From contig NZ_JAUOQT010000001.1 of NCBI RefSeq assembly GCF_030547245.1, positions 620,001 to 684,000 of the forward strand: a DNA stretch of 64,000 nucleotides. The letters run 5' to 3'. A model generated the notes under the pieces. It had not been told where the DNA came from. It worked only from the letters and a program-made list of their open reading frames with translations, and did not search any database. Origin of the DNA: Oceanihabitans sp. 2_MG-2023. Lineage in GTDB: Bacteria > Bacteroidota > Bacteroidia > Flavobacteriales > Flavobacteriaceae. A program made the position numbers and the translations under genes. This document shows, piece by piece, positions 9,406 through 17,188 of this stretch (the stretch's first letter is position 1; each line of letters opens with the position of its first letter).

Positions 9406-9945
9406 TTATTTATCCGTTAATAGTTTCTTTAATGTATTCCAACGAGGGTCAATTTCCTCTTGGTTTTCTTTATCTTCAGCCGTTTTAGGGCTAAGTTCTT
9501 CTAGTTTTTTAAGTATTTCAGAATCTAATGTTCCATCCACTACACCTGGATGAATTAATTTATTTGGAACTGCTAAAACAATGAGTTCATATATATACTG
9601 TTGTATATTTATTTCATACTCACCATGTGGAATGATTAATATGTCAATATTTTCGTCATTATACTCTTCACCAAAATTAACTACCAAATCGAAATTGTTT
9701 TCAATTTCTTGATTATATGGCTCATTGGTAAGATCACAATTTACGTTTATTGTTCCATAAATTTTAAAATTCAATTCTAGTAATGTTGCTTTTTTATTTA
9801 AAACAAGATTTACTTTTATATTTGAACTATTAAAATCTTCATACTCAAAATGTTCAAAGAACGATTGTTCAATATCATACTCAAAAAGGTGTTCTCCTAC
9901 TTTTAAACCTACAAAAGGTATTGTAAATGCTTTCAAAAGCTTCAT
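9406..9945 (-). CDS. DUF177 / YceD family protein
   Basis: The family is found next to rpmF in most bacteria and is linked to 23S rRNA accumulation or processing (known for E. coli YceD and plant homologues). I start at MKLLKAFTIPFVGLKVGEH (ATG at 9943-9945) because the 16 codons upstream cover a TAnnTTTG promoter element. The 179-residue protein has an acidic C-terminus and the family pattern GTINVNCDLTNEPY near the middle, where one of the family's cysteines is visible. Confidence 0.85.
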   Translation of the reverse strand: MKLLKAFTIPFVGLKVGEHLFEYDIEQSFFEHFEYEDFNSSNIKVNLVLNKKATLLELNFKIYGTINVNCDLTNEPYNQEIENNFDLVVNFGEEYNDENIDILIIPHGEYEINIQQYIYELIVLAVPNKLIHPGVVDGTLDSEILKKLEELSPKTAEDKENQEEIDPRWNTLKKLLTDK

Positions 9946-9967
9946 TTCCACATCTATTTTGAGCCTG

Positions 9968-9993
9968 CAAATATACAAATTTTTATTTACCAA
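9968..9993 (-). promoter_or_regulatory. Promoter of the DUF177-rpmF operon
   Basis: Minus-strand TATATTTG at 9968-9975 matches the -7 element TAnnTTTG and lies 23 bases before the DUF177 start. A TTG at 9991-9993 lies 15 bases further upstream, slightly closer than the usual 19-21. Confidence 0.45.
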
Positions 9994-10017
9994 GCACAGT
10001 TATAAACATTTTTTTGT

Positions 10018-11064
10018 TTATATCTTTTTTTGATTGAATTTTAAAGGGTTTTTACTAATCTCTTCAAATTCTAATCTATTCTTAAATATCTCCATTGCTT
10101 TATAAACTGCTTCTTTAAAAGAACTATTGTCTGCAAGATTTTTTCCTGCTATTTCAAAAGCGGTTCCGTGATCTGGAGAAGTTCGTATCTTATTTAGTCC
10201 TGCTGTATAATTTACACCTTGACCAAAAGAAAGAGTTTTAAATGGAATTAAACCTTGATCATGATACGAAGCTATTATAGCGTCAAAATTTGTGTAGTTG
10301 TTAGAACCAAAAAAGCTATCTGCTGCATAAGGACCATAGACTAACTTGCCTGTTTTTTTTATTTCATGTAATGTTGGTCTTAAAACGGTATCGTCTTCCT
10401 TACCAATTACACCATTATCCCCTGTATGTGGATTAATACCTAAGACTGCTATTTTTGGTTTTCTTATTTTAAAATCTTTTTGAAGTGAGTTATAAATGGT
10501 TTCTATTTTTTCTTTAATTCGTTCTGGTGTAATTTGTGCAGCTATGTCTTTTACAGGTACATGATCTGTTAACAAACCAACACGCAGTTTGTTAGCAACC
10601 ATTAACATTAAGCTATTACCTTCTAATTCTTGTTCTAAATAATTAGTGTGCCCAGGAAATTTAAAAGTATCTGATTGAATATTGTGCTTGTTAATTGGTG
10701 CGGTTACCAATACATCTATGCTTCCCTCTTTTAAAGCTTTTGTTGCAGCCTCTAAAGATTTTATTGCAAATTCGCCTATTTTAAAATCTTCTTTACCAAA
10801 ATCTATTTTTACATGTTCATTCCAAACGTTTAAAACATTTATTTTTTGTGGAAGGTTTTGTTTTATGTCATTTATTCCATTTAAATTCACATCTATTTTA
10901 AAATGATTTTTTAAAAAAGTCATTGTTTTTACGGATGCAAAAATCACTGGAGTACAAAACTCTAGGGTTCTAGAATCTTCAAAAGTTTTTAGTACTATTT
11001 CTGCTCCAATACCATTTAAGTCTCCAATAGATATACCTACTATTATATTTTCTTCTTTCTTCAT
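10018..11064 (-). CDS. pdxA: 4-hydroxythreonine-4-phosphate dehydrogenase
   Basis: PdxA oxidises 4-phosphohydroxy-threonine with NAD in the DXP-dependent vitamin B6 pathway. Family motifs are present in order: GISIGDLNGIGAEI at the N-terminus, TAPINKHNI, the PGHTNYLE metal/substrate region, GINPHTGDNG, SYHDQGLIPFK and TSPDHGTAFEIAG. The histidines of these motifs bind the divalent metal. The 348-residue length is slightly above the E. coli enzyme. It is divergent from ribE. Confidence 0.96.
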   Translation of the reverse strand: MKKEENIIVGISIGDLNGIGAEIVLKTFEDSRTLEFCTPVIFASVKTMTFLKNHFKIDVNLNGINDIKQNLPQKINVLNVWNEHVKIDFGKEDFKIGEFAIKSLEAATKALKEGSIDVLVTAPINKHNIQSDTFKFPGHTNYLEQELEGNSLMLMVANKLRVGLLTDHVPVKDIAAQITPERIKEKIETIYNSLQKDFKIRKPKIAVLGINPHTGDNGVIGKEDDTVLRPTLHEIKKTGKLVYGPYAADSFFGSNNYTNFDAIIASYHDQGLIPFKTLSFGQGVNYTAGLNKIRTSPDHGTAFEIAGKNLADNSSFKEAVYKAMEIFKNRLEFEEISKNPLKFNQKKI

Positions 11065-11100
11065 TAATAATGCTAACTTTTGTTTGTAATTTTACTGCTA

Positions 11101-11108
11101 CAAATTTA
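11101..11108 (-). promoter_or_regulatory. pdxA promoter -7 element
   Basis: The minus strand reads TAAATTTG (TAnnTTTG consensus) 37 bases before the pdxA start, inside the 62-base divergent gap with ribE. Confidence 0.45.
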
Positions 11109-11126
11109 ACTAAATAATCGACAATA

Positions 11127-11720
11127 ATGTTTACTGGAATCATTGAGGAATTAGGAGAAGTAAAACAGCTGAATCAAGAGCTTGATAATTTGCACATTAC
11201 AGTTAAAAGTAATTTTACTCAAGAACTAAAAATAGATCAAAGTGTAGCGCATAATGGGGTGTGTTTAACTGTTGTTGCAATCAATAATACGGAGTATAAA
11301 GTAACAGCGATAAAAGAAACATTAGAAAAAACAAACCTAAACACAATTAAGGTTGGCGATTTAGTAAATCTTGAAAGAGCGATGCAACTTGGCGAAAGAC
11401 TAGATGGTCATATTGTACAAGGTCATGTGGACCAAACTGCAATTTGTACTCATATTGAAAATACTTCTGGAAGTTGGCTTTTTACTTTTAAGTACAATAG
11501 CGAATTAAATAATATTACCATTGAAAAAGGATCTATTACTATTAACGGTGTAAGTCTAACGGTTGTAAACTCTAAAAAAGATGCGTTTAGTGTGGCAATA
11601 ATACCATTTACTTTCGATCATACAAATTTTAAAAACTTTAAAATTGGCACGTTAGTAAATTTAGAATTTGATGTAATTGGTAAATATGTTGCTAGACTAG
11701 TAAACTTAAATAAACTTTAA
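11127..11720 (+). CDS. ribE: Riboflavin synthase, alpha chain
   Basis: The enzyme dismutates two 6,7-dimethyl-8-ribityllumazine molecules to riboflavin and the pyrimidinedione. Two lumazine-binding repeats are visible: MFTGIIEELGEV with SVAHNGVCLTVV in the first, and GHIVQGHVDQ with GSITINGVSLTVV in the second. The length of 197 residues is typical. No FMN riboswitch fits into the 62-base upstream gap. Its stop overlaps the convergent PID-CTERM gene. Confidence 0.95.
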   Translation: MFTGIIEELGEVKQLNQELDNLHITVKSNFTQELKIDQSVAHNGVCLTVVAINNTEYKVTAIKETLEKTNLNTIKVGDLVNLERAMQLGERLDGHIVQGHVDQTAICTHIENTSGSWLFTFKYNSELNNITIEKGSITINGVSLTVVNSKKDAFSVAIIPFTFDHTNFKNFKIGTLVNLEFDVIGKYVARLVNLNKL

Positions 11721-11914
11721 GCTTTAGCACGAATCGTTTTCACAACACCATAAATTAATCCAATAGCTAGTAGGAAATATATACCAGCATCTACAGGAAG
11801 TCCTGGAGGTGGTGGTGGAGCTGGAGGTGGTGGCCCACTCATTGTCTGTGCTGTACTAACAAAACTTATTAATAAAAATAAGATTGAGGCAATTATTTTT
11901 TTGTTTTGTATCAT
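11717..11914 (-). CDS. PID-CTERM-like sorting-signal mini-protein
   Basis: The 65-residue protein has a signal peptide (about residues 1-22, ending FVSTAQ), a proline-rich stretch with nearly all residues P, A or G, and then LPVDAGIYFLLAIGLIYGVV followed by KTIRAKA. That tail (P-x-D, a hydrophobic helix, then basic residues) matches the PID-CTERM sorting domain described in Bacteroidota. There is no other domain, so the mature chain would be little more than a proline linker on a sorting helix. It converges on ribE with a 4-base overlap. Function unknown. Confidence 0.7.
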   Translation of the reverse strand: MIQNKKIIASILFLLISFVSTAQTMSGPPPPAPPPPPGLPVDAGIYFLLAIGLIYGVVKTIRAKA

Positions 11915-12051
11915 TCAGTTGTAAATGTATAAAAAAAAGCGAATTAACAAAAAGAATCTATTTCTTTTTAAGGTAAAAATCTCTTTTAATTGCAAAAAAC
12001 ATCGGTAAACTGTTAAAATTTAACACTTTTTCTATAATTAAATAAAAAAAG

Positions 12052-12125
12052 TGGTCCCACTTGGGCTCGAACCAAGGACCACCTGATTATGAGTCAGGTG
12101 CTCTAACCAACTGAGCTATGGGACC
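12052..12125 (-). tRNA. tRNA with CAT anticodon (Met, or Ile2 if modified)
   Basis: A full cloverleaf reads leftward from GGTCCCA at 12125 to its partner TGGGACC at 12053, with discriminator A at 12052. The D arm AGCTCAGTTGGTTAGAGC, anticodon stem CCTGA/TCAGG with loop CTCATAA, and T arm with GGTTCGAGCC are canonical. CAT can be elongator Met or the lysidine-modified Ile2; the sequence alone does not settle this. The 3' CCA is not encoded, and a T-run follows. Confidence 0.93.
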
Positions 12126-12180
12126 AAAATTTTAGAGTGCAAACTTAATATTATTTTTAAAACTCTACAAACAATTTATT

Positions 12181-12585
12181 TTAAATAATTTCTTGACAAA
12201 GTTCTATTAAAACTCCATTAGTACTTTTGGGGTGTAAAAAAGCAACTAACTTATTGTCTGCTCCTTGTTTAGGTGTTTCGTTAATTATTTTAAAGCCTTC
12301 CGATTTTAATCTTAAAATTTCTTTTTCAATATCATCCACATCAAAAGCAATGTGATGAATTCCTTCTCCTTTCTTCTCTATAAACTTCGCAATAGCGCTA
12401 TTATTGTTTGTAGCTTCTAATAATTCTATTTTATTTTCACCTACTTTAAAAAAAGACGTATTTACACCTTCACTTGCAACCTCTTCTACCTTATAATGAG
12501 GTTCTCCAAAAAGTTGTGCGTATAATTTATTTGCTTTTTTAAGGTCTTTTACGGCAATACCTATATGTTCTATTTTATTCATCAA
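12181..12585 (-). CDS. mce: Methylmalonyl-CoA epimerase
   Basis: The enzyme interconverts (R)- and (S)-methylmalonyl-CoA in propionate and odd-chain or branched-chain catabolism. It is a small vicinal-oxygen-chelate (glyoxalase fold) protein with the motif MNKIEHIGIAVKDL carrying the first metal histidine. GEGIHHIAFDVDD follows with the second, and a C-terminal glutamate lies in GVLIELCQ. At 134 residues it matches the family. The gene stands alone between tRNA(CAT) and rbfA. Confidence 0.93.
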   Translation of the reverse strand: MMNKIEHIGIAVKDLKKANKLYAQLFGEPHYKVEEVASEGVNTSFFKVGENKIELLEATNNNSAIAKFIEKKGEGIHHIAFDVDDIEKEILRLKSEGFKIINETPKQGADNKLVAFLHPKSTNGVLIELCQEII

Positions 12586-12599
12586 AAACTAGTTTTATG

Positions 12600-12620
12600 T
12601 TTCCGTGAAAACGGAAATCT
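12600..12620. repeat. Short palindrome related to one at 60428
   Basis: TTTCCGTGAAAACGGAAATC forms a 7-bp stem. A similar palindrome with compensating differences (TTTCCATGAAGGTGGAAATC) occurs at 60430-60449, just upstream of alkB, as this one is just upstream of mce. The remaining intergenic bases to rbfA show only a TAnnTTTG-like word at 12731-12738 (TATTTTTG). Confidence 0.45.
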
Positions 12621-12730
12621 AATTACTTTCTATATCATTAAGTAGATATAATCATCCTGTTATCAAGCCCAAGCAATTCTGTAAGGCACGAATTTTGTCT
12701 ATAAATGTAAGATAATCTTTAAATATCAAC

Positions 12731-12738
12731 TATTTTTG
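12731..12738 (+). promoter_or_regulatory. Possible rbfA promoter -7 element
   Basis: TATTTTTG fits TAnnTTTG and lies 73 bases before the GTG start of rbfA. No matching upstream TTG is evident at the normal distance. Confidence 0.35.
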
Positions 12739-12811
12739 CAGTGTAGAAGATAAAGTTTATCTTTTATGTAAATTAAGATCTAATATTAAATAGGTCTAAA
12801 ATAAAATTAAA

Positions 12812-13207
12812 GTGGAAGAAACACAAAGACAAAAAAAAATAGGTTCTGTATTACAACGTGACATCGTAGATGTATTACAAAAAGCAGCATCACAAGGTGG
12901 TATGCGAGGAATACTTATATCTGTTAGTAAAGTAAAAGTAACTGTAGATCTTTCTGTTGCTAAAGTGTATTTAAGTATTTTTCCTAACGCTAAAGGGAAA
13001 GAATTATTAGACGGTATTAAATCGAACACTCCTTTAATACGTCATGAATTAGCACAACGTACTAGACACCAATTAAGACGTATGCCAAATTTAGAGTTTT
13101 TTATAGATGATTCTTTAGAGTATATTGACAAAATTGAACAATCCTTAAAAGGTAAAGAAGACCCAATTAACGATCCAGAACTTTTAGGAAAACGTAAAAA
13201 ACAATAA
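12812..13207 (+). CDS. rbfA: Ribosome-binding factor A
   Basis: RbfA binds the 30S subunit late in assembly and is needed for 16S 5'-end processing. The 131-residue protein has the KH-like fold pattern: RQKKIGSVLQRDIVDVL at the N-terminus, then VSKVKVTVDLSVAKVYLSIF, then RHELAQRTRHQLRRMPNLEF with the family's RxxPxLxF motif. The start is GTG at 12812; no ATG lies upstream in frame. The stop codon is immediately followed by the GTG of the permease gene, so the two are coupled. Confidence 0.93.
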   Translation: MEETQRQKKIGSVLQRDIVDVLQKAASQGGMRGILISVSKVKVTVDLSVAKVYLSIFPNAKGKELLDGIKSNTPLIRHELAQRTRHQLRRMPNLEFFIDDSLEYIDKIEQSLKGKEDPINDPELLGKRKKQ

Positions 13208-14413
13208 GTGAACTTCGCGCTTTACATAGCCAAACGTTATTTGCATTCTAAAAGTAGTAACAATGCTATAAATTTTATTACCATTATTGCAGCTGTTGGA
13301 ATAATTGTTGGAGCTGCTTCGCTATTTATTGTACTTTCTGGTTTTGCAGGTTTAAAAGATTTTACACTTCAGTTTACTTCTATAATAGATCCAGATTTAA
13401 AAGCAGAAACTGCAGAAGGCAAATCTTTTTTTATTACAAATCAAGAATTAGAAAAACTAGATCGTCTAGATGACATTGTTTCTTATTCAAAAATTATTGA
13501 AGATCGCGTTTTTATTGCTTTCGATAATAAAAATTACCCAAACGCATATATAAAAGGAGTAGACGAAAATTACGAAAAAGTAAACACCATAGACTCCGTA
13601 ATCCCTTTAGGAAGCTGGCTCTCTCAAAACACGAACCAAATTGTTGTTGGTTGGGGAATTTCTAGTAACCTATCTTTTGGCGTTTTAGATTATGGGAAAC
13701 GTGTAAGTCTATATGTACCTAAACCAGGAAAAGGACAAATAACAGCTACCAACCAAATATACAATACTTTTCAAGCCATAAATGTTGGTATATTTGATAT
13801 CAACGAAGAACTAAATGATAAGTACGTTTACGCGCCTTTTCATTTTGCAAAAGATCTTTTAGGCTACCAAGACAATCAAATTTCTGCTATTGAATTTAAA
13901 CTAAATGAAGGAATTAAAGAAGACCAAGCAAAAACCAACATTCAAAATATTTTAGGAAATAAAGTGGTTATAAAAAACAGAGCACAGCTTAACGATGCGT
14001 TATATAAAATGCTAAATACCGAATATCTAGCTGTATACCTCATCTTCACGCTAGTACTAATTATTGCGTTATTTAATGTTATTGGCTCTATCATTATGAT
14101 GATTTTAGACAAAAAGAAAAACCTAAATACCTTATTCAATCTTGGTGCAACACAAAAAGACATCCAGAAAATATTTTTTTATCAAGGCGTTTTAATGACA
14201 CTTTTAGGCGGAATTATTGGTTTAATAATTGGTGTAGTTTTAATCTTTTTACAAAAAACATTCGCATTAGTAATGATAACACCATCGCTACCATACCCTG
14301 TTGCATTAAAAGCGATCAACATCCTTATTGTGTTTTTAACCATAACTATTTTAGGTGTTATTGCCTCTAAAATAGCATCTACACGAATTACTAAAAATCT
14401 AGTTTCTAATTAA
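13208..14413 (+). CDS. LolC/LolE-type ABC permease
   Basis: The protein has one N-terminal helix (around residues 22-45, AAVGIIVGAASLFIVLSG), a periplasmic MacB-like domain of about 220 residues, and three helices at the C-terminus (FtsX domain, from about residue 270). This is the topology of the lipoprotein-releasing LolC/LolE permeases. The opening FALYIAKRYLHSKSSNNAIN fits that family. The GTG start abuts the rbfA stop. The ATPase partner (LolD) is not in the window. Role in lipoprotein release is inferred from the family. Confidence 0.85.
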   Translation: MNFALYIAKRYLHSKSSNNAINFITIIAAVGIIVGAASLFIVLSGFAGLKDFTLQFTSIIDPDLKAETAEGKSFFITNQELEKLDRLDDIVSYSKIIEDRVFIAFDNKNYPNAYIKGVDENYEKVNTIDSVIPLGSWLSQNTNQIVVGWGISSNLSFGVLDYGKRVSLYVPKPGKGQITATNQIYNTFQAINVGIFDINEELNDKYVYAPFHFAKDLLGYQDNQISAIEFKLNEGIKEDQAKTNIQNILGNKVVIKNRAQLNDALYKMLNTEYLAVYLIFTLVLIIALFNVIGSIIMMILDKKKNLNTLFNLGATQKDIQKIFFYQGVLMTLLGGIIGLIIGVVLIFLQKTFALVMITPSLPYPVALKAINILIVFLTITILGVIASKIASTRITKNLVSN

Positions 14414-14424
14414 GATTATTTGGG

Positions 14425-14510
14425 CAAGTTGCCTGAAAAAGGCAAACAGGCTTTTCACTATATCTTTTTTTAAAGAAAAAAAGGATGTCGTTTCAATCCT
14501 TCTTGCGTGT
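14425..14510 (-). repeat. Dispersed palindromic repeat, copy B
   Basis: Read leftward it gives AAGGATTGAAACGACATCC, a T-run, an inverted repeat, AAAAAAAGATATAGTGAAAA and GCCTGTT, the same block order as copies A and C. It fills the gap between the permease and dusB genes, which contains no other feature. Confidence 0.7.
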
Positions 14511-14545
14511 ACTTGTAGAGGTTTTGTTTTATGTAAAAGGGAATT

Positions 14546-15562
14546 CTATTCCATAAACTGAAAATCGCCAAACTTCTCTAATACTTCATCAAAAGCAGCA
14601 AAAACATCTGCAGATGCATCGCTAGTTACCATTTTCATTCTATATTCCTTAAAGTGAGGAATGCCTTTAAAATAATTAGTATAGTGCCTTCTCGTTTCAA
14701 AAACACCTAAAATTTCTCCTTTCCAATCAATAGCCATTTGTAAATGTCTACGTGCTGCCTCAACACGTTCTTGCATAGTAATGGGTCTATAATGTTCTCC
14801 CGTTTCAAAAAAGTATTTTACTTGTTTAAAAAACCAAGGATTCCCTATGGTTGCACGACCAATCATTGCACCATCTAACCCATACTCATCACGCATAAGC
14901 ATTGCTTTTTCAGGAGAGTCTACATCACCATTTCCAAAGACAGGAATATGCATTCTTGGATTATTCTTTACAGCTGCAATTGGTTTCCAATCGGCTTCCC
15001 CTTTATACATTTGTGCTCTAGTACGACCATGAATAGAAATAGCAGCACAACCAACATCTTGCAGTCTTTCGGCAACCTCCACTATTTTAATAGAGTCATG
15101 ATCCCAACCCAATCGGGTTTTTACAGTAACTGGTAAATTGGTACGTTTCACCATTTCGGCAGTAAGCTGTTCCATTAAACAGATATCTTTTAAAATTCCT
15201 GCTCCTGCTCCTTTACTTACTACTTTTTTTACAGGACAACCAAAATTAATGTCTATAATATCTGGTTTCGATTTTTCTACAATATCAATGGTTTGCAACA
15301 TGCTTTCCATATTGGCTCCAAATATTTGAATGCCAACAGGTCGTTCCTTCTCGTAGATATCTAACTTCATGACGCTTTTTGCTGCATCGCGAATTAAACC
15401 TTCACTCGAAATAAATTCTGTATACACTACATCTGCACCTTGTTCTTTACATAATGCTCTAAAAGGTGGATCACTAACATCTTCCATTGGAGCTAATAAT
15501 AAAGGAAAATCTGGAAGTTCTATGTTGCCTATTTTAACCAATTCTGTTTTATTTTGTGGCAA
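14546..15562 (-). CDS. dusB: tRNA-dihydrouridine synthase B
   Basis: Dus enzymes reduce uridines in the tRNA D loop with FMN and NADPH. The TIM-barrel has the flavin motif LLAPMEDVSDPPFRALC, the catalytic cysteine in INFGCPVKKV, SIHGRTRAQMYKG and GRATIGNPWFFKQ. The longest frame starts at TTG 15562. A TAnnTTTG element (TAATTTTG, 15560-15567 minus strand) overlaps that codon, so the second TTG at 15541 (giving VKIGNIELPDFPL at the N-terminus) may be the real start. The exact N-terminus is unresolved; the function is firm. Confidence 0.94.
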   Translation of the reverse strand: MPQNKTELVKIGNIELPDFPLLLAPMEDVSDPPFRALCKEQGADVVYTEFISSEGLIRDAAKSVMKLDIYEKERPVGIQIFGANMESMLQTIDIVEKSKPDIIDINFGCPVKKVVSKGAGAGILKDICLMEQLTAEMVKRTNLPVTVKTRLGWDHDSIKIVEVAERLQDVGCAAISIHGRTRAQMYKGEADWKPIAAVKNNPRMHIPVFGNGDVDSPEKAMLMRDEYGLDGAMIGRATIGNPWFFKQVKYFFETGEHYRPITMQERVEAARRHLQMAIDWKGEILGVFETRRHYTNYFKGIPHFKEYRMKMVTSDASADVFAAFDEVLEKFGDFQFME

Positions 15563-15567
15563 AATTA
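15560..15567 (-). promoter_or_regulatory. Possible dusB promoter -7 element
   Basis: Minus-strand TAATTTTG matches TAnnTTTG but overlaps the most upstream TTG start candidate of dusB. If it is real, translation must begin further in, at about 15541. Confidence 0.35.
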
Positions 15568-15677
15568 CACCTTTTTATTCAATAGACCTTTCCTGTTTTA
15601 AAAACCTAACAAGGCTAGGCTATAATTTATTAGCATTTATACTAAAACACGGAAAAAAGCGGTTATATGTAAATATG

Positions 15678-15685
15678 TATATTTG
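15678..15685 (+). promoter_or_regulatory. Promoter -7 element of the lipoprotein gene
   Basis: TATATTTG is an exact TAnnTTTG match, 17 bases before the ATG at 15703. No clear TTG is found upstream at the usual distance. Confidence 0.45.
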
Positions 15686-15702
15686 CTTCAAAAAAAAACA
15701 AA

Positions 15703-16236
15703 ATGAAAAAGAGCCTAATTACACTTTTCATCTCTTTTGCACTACTTTTAAATTGTAGTGTTGTAGATGAATTAACCAAATTCGATTTAGAGTATCAGAC
15801 AAGTTATTCTGTACCATCTTCTACATTATTAAATACACCTTTCGATTTTCAAACTCCAGATATGACAACAGAATCGGAGTCTACTTTTGAAAACAATGAT
15901 ACACGTAAAGATTTAATTGAAAGTATTAAACTAAAAACAATTAAACTTACTATTGAAACTCCTGAAGATGGAAATTTTAACTTTTTAAAAGAAATTCACA
16001 TTTATATTAATGCTGAAGATGTTGAGGAAATAGAAATTGCCAATGCTTTTGATTTAGAAAATATAGGTGCTACTACGTTAGAATTAGAAGTTACAGACGA
16101 AGAATTAAAAGAGTTTATTAAAAAAGACAGTTTTAACTTACGTGTACAAACAGTTACAGACGAAACTATTAATGAAACACACGATATTACCATTGACACA
16201 AAATTTAGAGTTGATGCTAAAATTTTAGGCGTGTAA
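15703..16236 (+). CDS. Small periplasmic or outer-membrane lipoprotein, unknown function
   Basis: I do not recognise the family. The 177-residue protein starts with a lipoprotein signal (MKKSLITLFISFALLLNC, lipid-modified Cys18). The rest is acidic, rich in Glu, Asp, Thr and Ile, with alternating hydrophobic residues that suggest beta strands; there is no catalytic motif. It is 20 bases upstream of the Lgt-like gene on the same strand, and the promoter element lies just before it. It may therefore head a unit that includes the Lgt-like and radical SAM genes. Confidence 0.75.
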   Translation: MKKSLITLFISFALLLNCSVVDELTKFDLEYQTSYSVPSSTLLNTPFDFQTPDMTTESESTFENNDTRKDLIESIKLKTIKLTIETPEDGNFNFLKEIHIYINAEDVEEIEIANAFDLENIGATTLELEVTDEELKEFIKKDSFNLRVQTVTDETINETHDITIDTKFRVDAKILGV

Positions 16237-16255
16237 TCTATTAACAACATAAAAT

Positions 16256-17005
16256 TTGCATATACCATTTGAACCCATTCTATTTGGTTACACTATAAAT
16301 ATTCACCTTGTTTTAGAGTATTTAGCATTTTTTATTGCCTTTAGGTATTATCTTTTTTTAAGACGAAAAAGCACAGATAGTATTACTTCTAATAACAGAT
16401 TATCTATTATTCTTGGTGCTGCTTTAGGTGCTTTAATTGGTTCTAGGTGGATAGGTTTTTTAGAAAACCCGCTAATAGAATATACACAACAAAACCTTAT
16501 ACAATTACTAAACACCAAAACCATTATGGGTGGTTTATTTGGTGGTTTAATTGGTGTAGAATTAGCAAAAAAGATTATTGGAGAGAAACATTCTTCTGGA
16601 GACTTGTTTGTGTTCCCTATACTATTAGGGATCTTTATTGGTAGAATTGGTTGTTTCTTATCTGGTGTAAATGAATTTACCTATGGTAAAGAAACCTATT
16701 CTGTTTTTGGTATGGATTTAGGAGATGGTTTGCTACGACATCCTACTTCACTTTACGAACTATTTTTTTTAATTTTCTTGTTTCTTTTTTTACAACAGAT
16801 TAAAAATAAGATGGTTTTAAAAAATGGTGATTTATTTAAAATCTTCATGCTAAGCTATTTTGGTTTCCGATTTTGTATCGAGTTTTTAAAGCCAAATGTG
16901 TTTTATGTTTTTGGTTTTAGTACTATTCAACTATTATGTGTAATTTGTTGGTTGTATTACAGTACGTTTATTGCTAATCTATTAGTACGTTGGAAAGCGC
17001 GTTAA
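16256..17005 (+). CDS. Divergent Lgt-like membrane protein (COG0682 relative)
   Basis: About seven hydrophobic helices and the segments KTIMGGLFGG (residues 88-97), GRIGCFLSG (129-137) and RHPTSLYE near 164 place it in the prolipoprotein diacylglyceryl transferase superfamily. In true Lgt the first segment carries an essential histidine and the second reads R-x-G-N. Here these are Met91 and Cys133, while Arg130 and the HPxxLYE motif remain. It is therefore probably a paralogue with a changed reaction rather than the housekeeping Lgt. It starts at TTG 16256, 20 bases after the lipoprotein gene. Its last codons and stop lie inside a dispersed repeat. Confidence 0.75.
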   Translation: MHIPFEPILFGYTINIHLVLEYLAFFIAFRYYLFLRRKSTDSITSNNRLSIILGAALGALIGSRWIGFLENPLIEYTQQNLIQLLNTKTIMGGLFGGLIGVELAKKIIGEKHSSGDLFVFPILLGIFIGRIGCFLSGVNEFTYGKETYSVFGMDLGDGLLRHPTSLYELFFLIFLFLFLQQIKNKMVLKNGDLFKIFMLSYFGFRFCIEFLKPNVFYVFGFSTIQLLCVICWLYYSTFIANLLVRWKAR

Positions 17006-17166
17006 GGATTGTAGTGAAAATCCTTTTTCTTGTCTGTTCGAGTGTTTTAAGAAGTATGAGTAAAATGTATCGAGAACACAAGCAAAAAGATTGCAACGTA
17101 AAGCCTGACTTTTTTTGATCCTGTAAGTTCTTAAAAACTTGACAGGATTGAAAAAAGTAACGCTAT
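17000..17166 (+). repeat. Dispersed palindromic repeat, copy C
   Basis: GTTAAGGATTGTAGTGAAAA, TCCTTTTTCTTG, a longer central insert, AAAAAGATTGCAACGTAAAG and CCTGACTTTTTTT reproduce copy A, and it also ends in AAAAAAGTAAC. A second hairpin (TCCTGTAAG with CTTGACAGGA, about 17118-17149) sits at its right side. The left edge supplies the stop codon of the Lgt-like gene at 17003-17005. Confidence 0.7.
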
Positions 17167-17188
17167 AAAAACATTTAAAAAACAAAAA

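Noticed and set aside
11065-11126. FMN riboswitch before ribE
   Set aside because: The divergent gap is only 62 bases, too short for the aptamer, and shows no conserved RFN-type segments.
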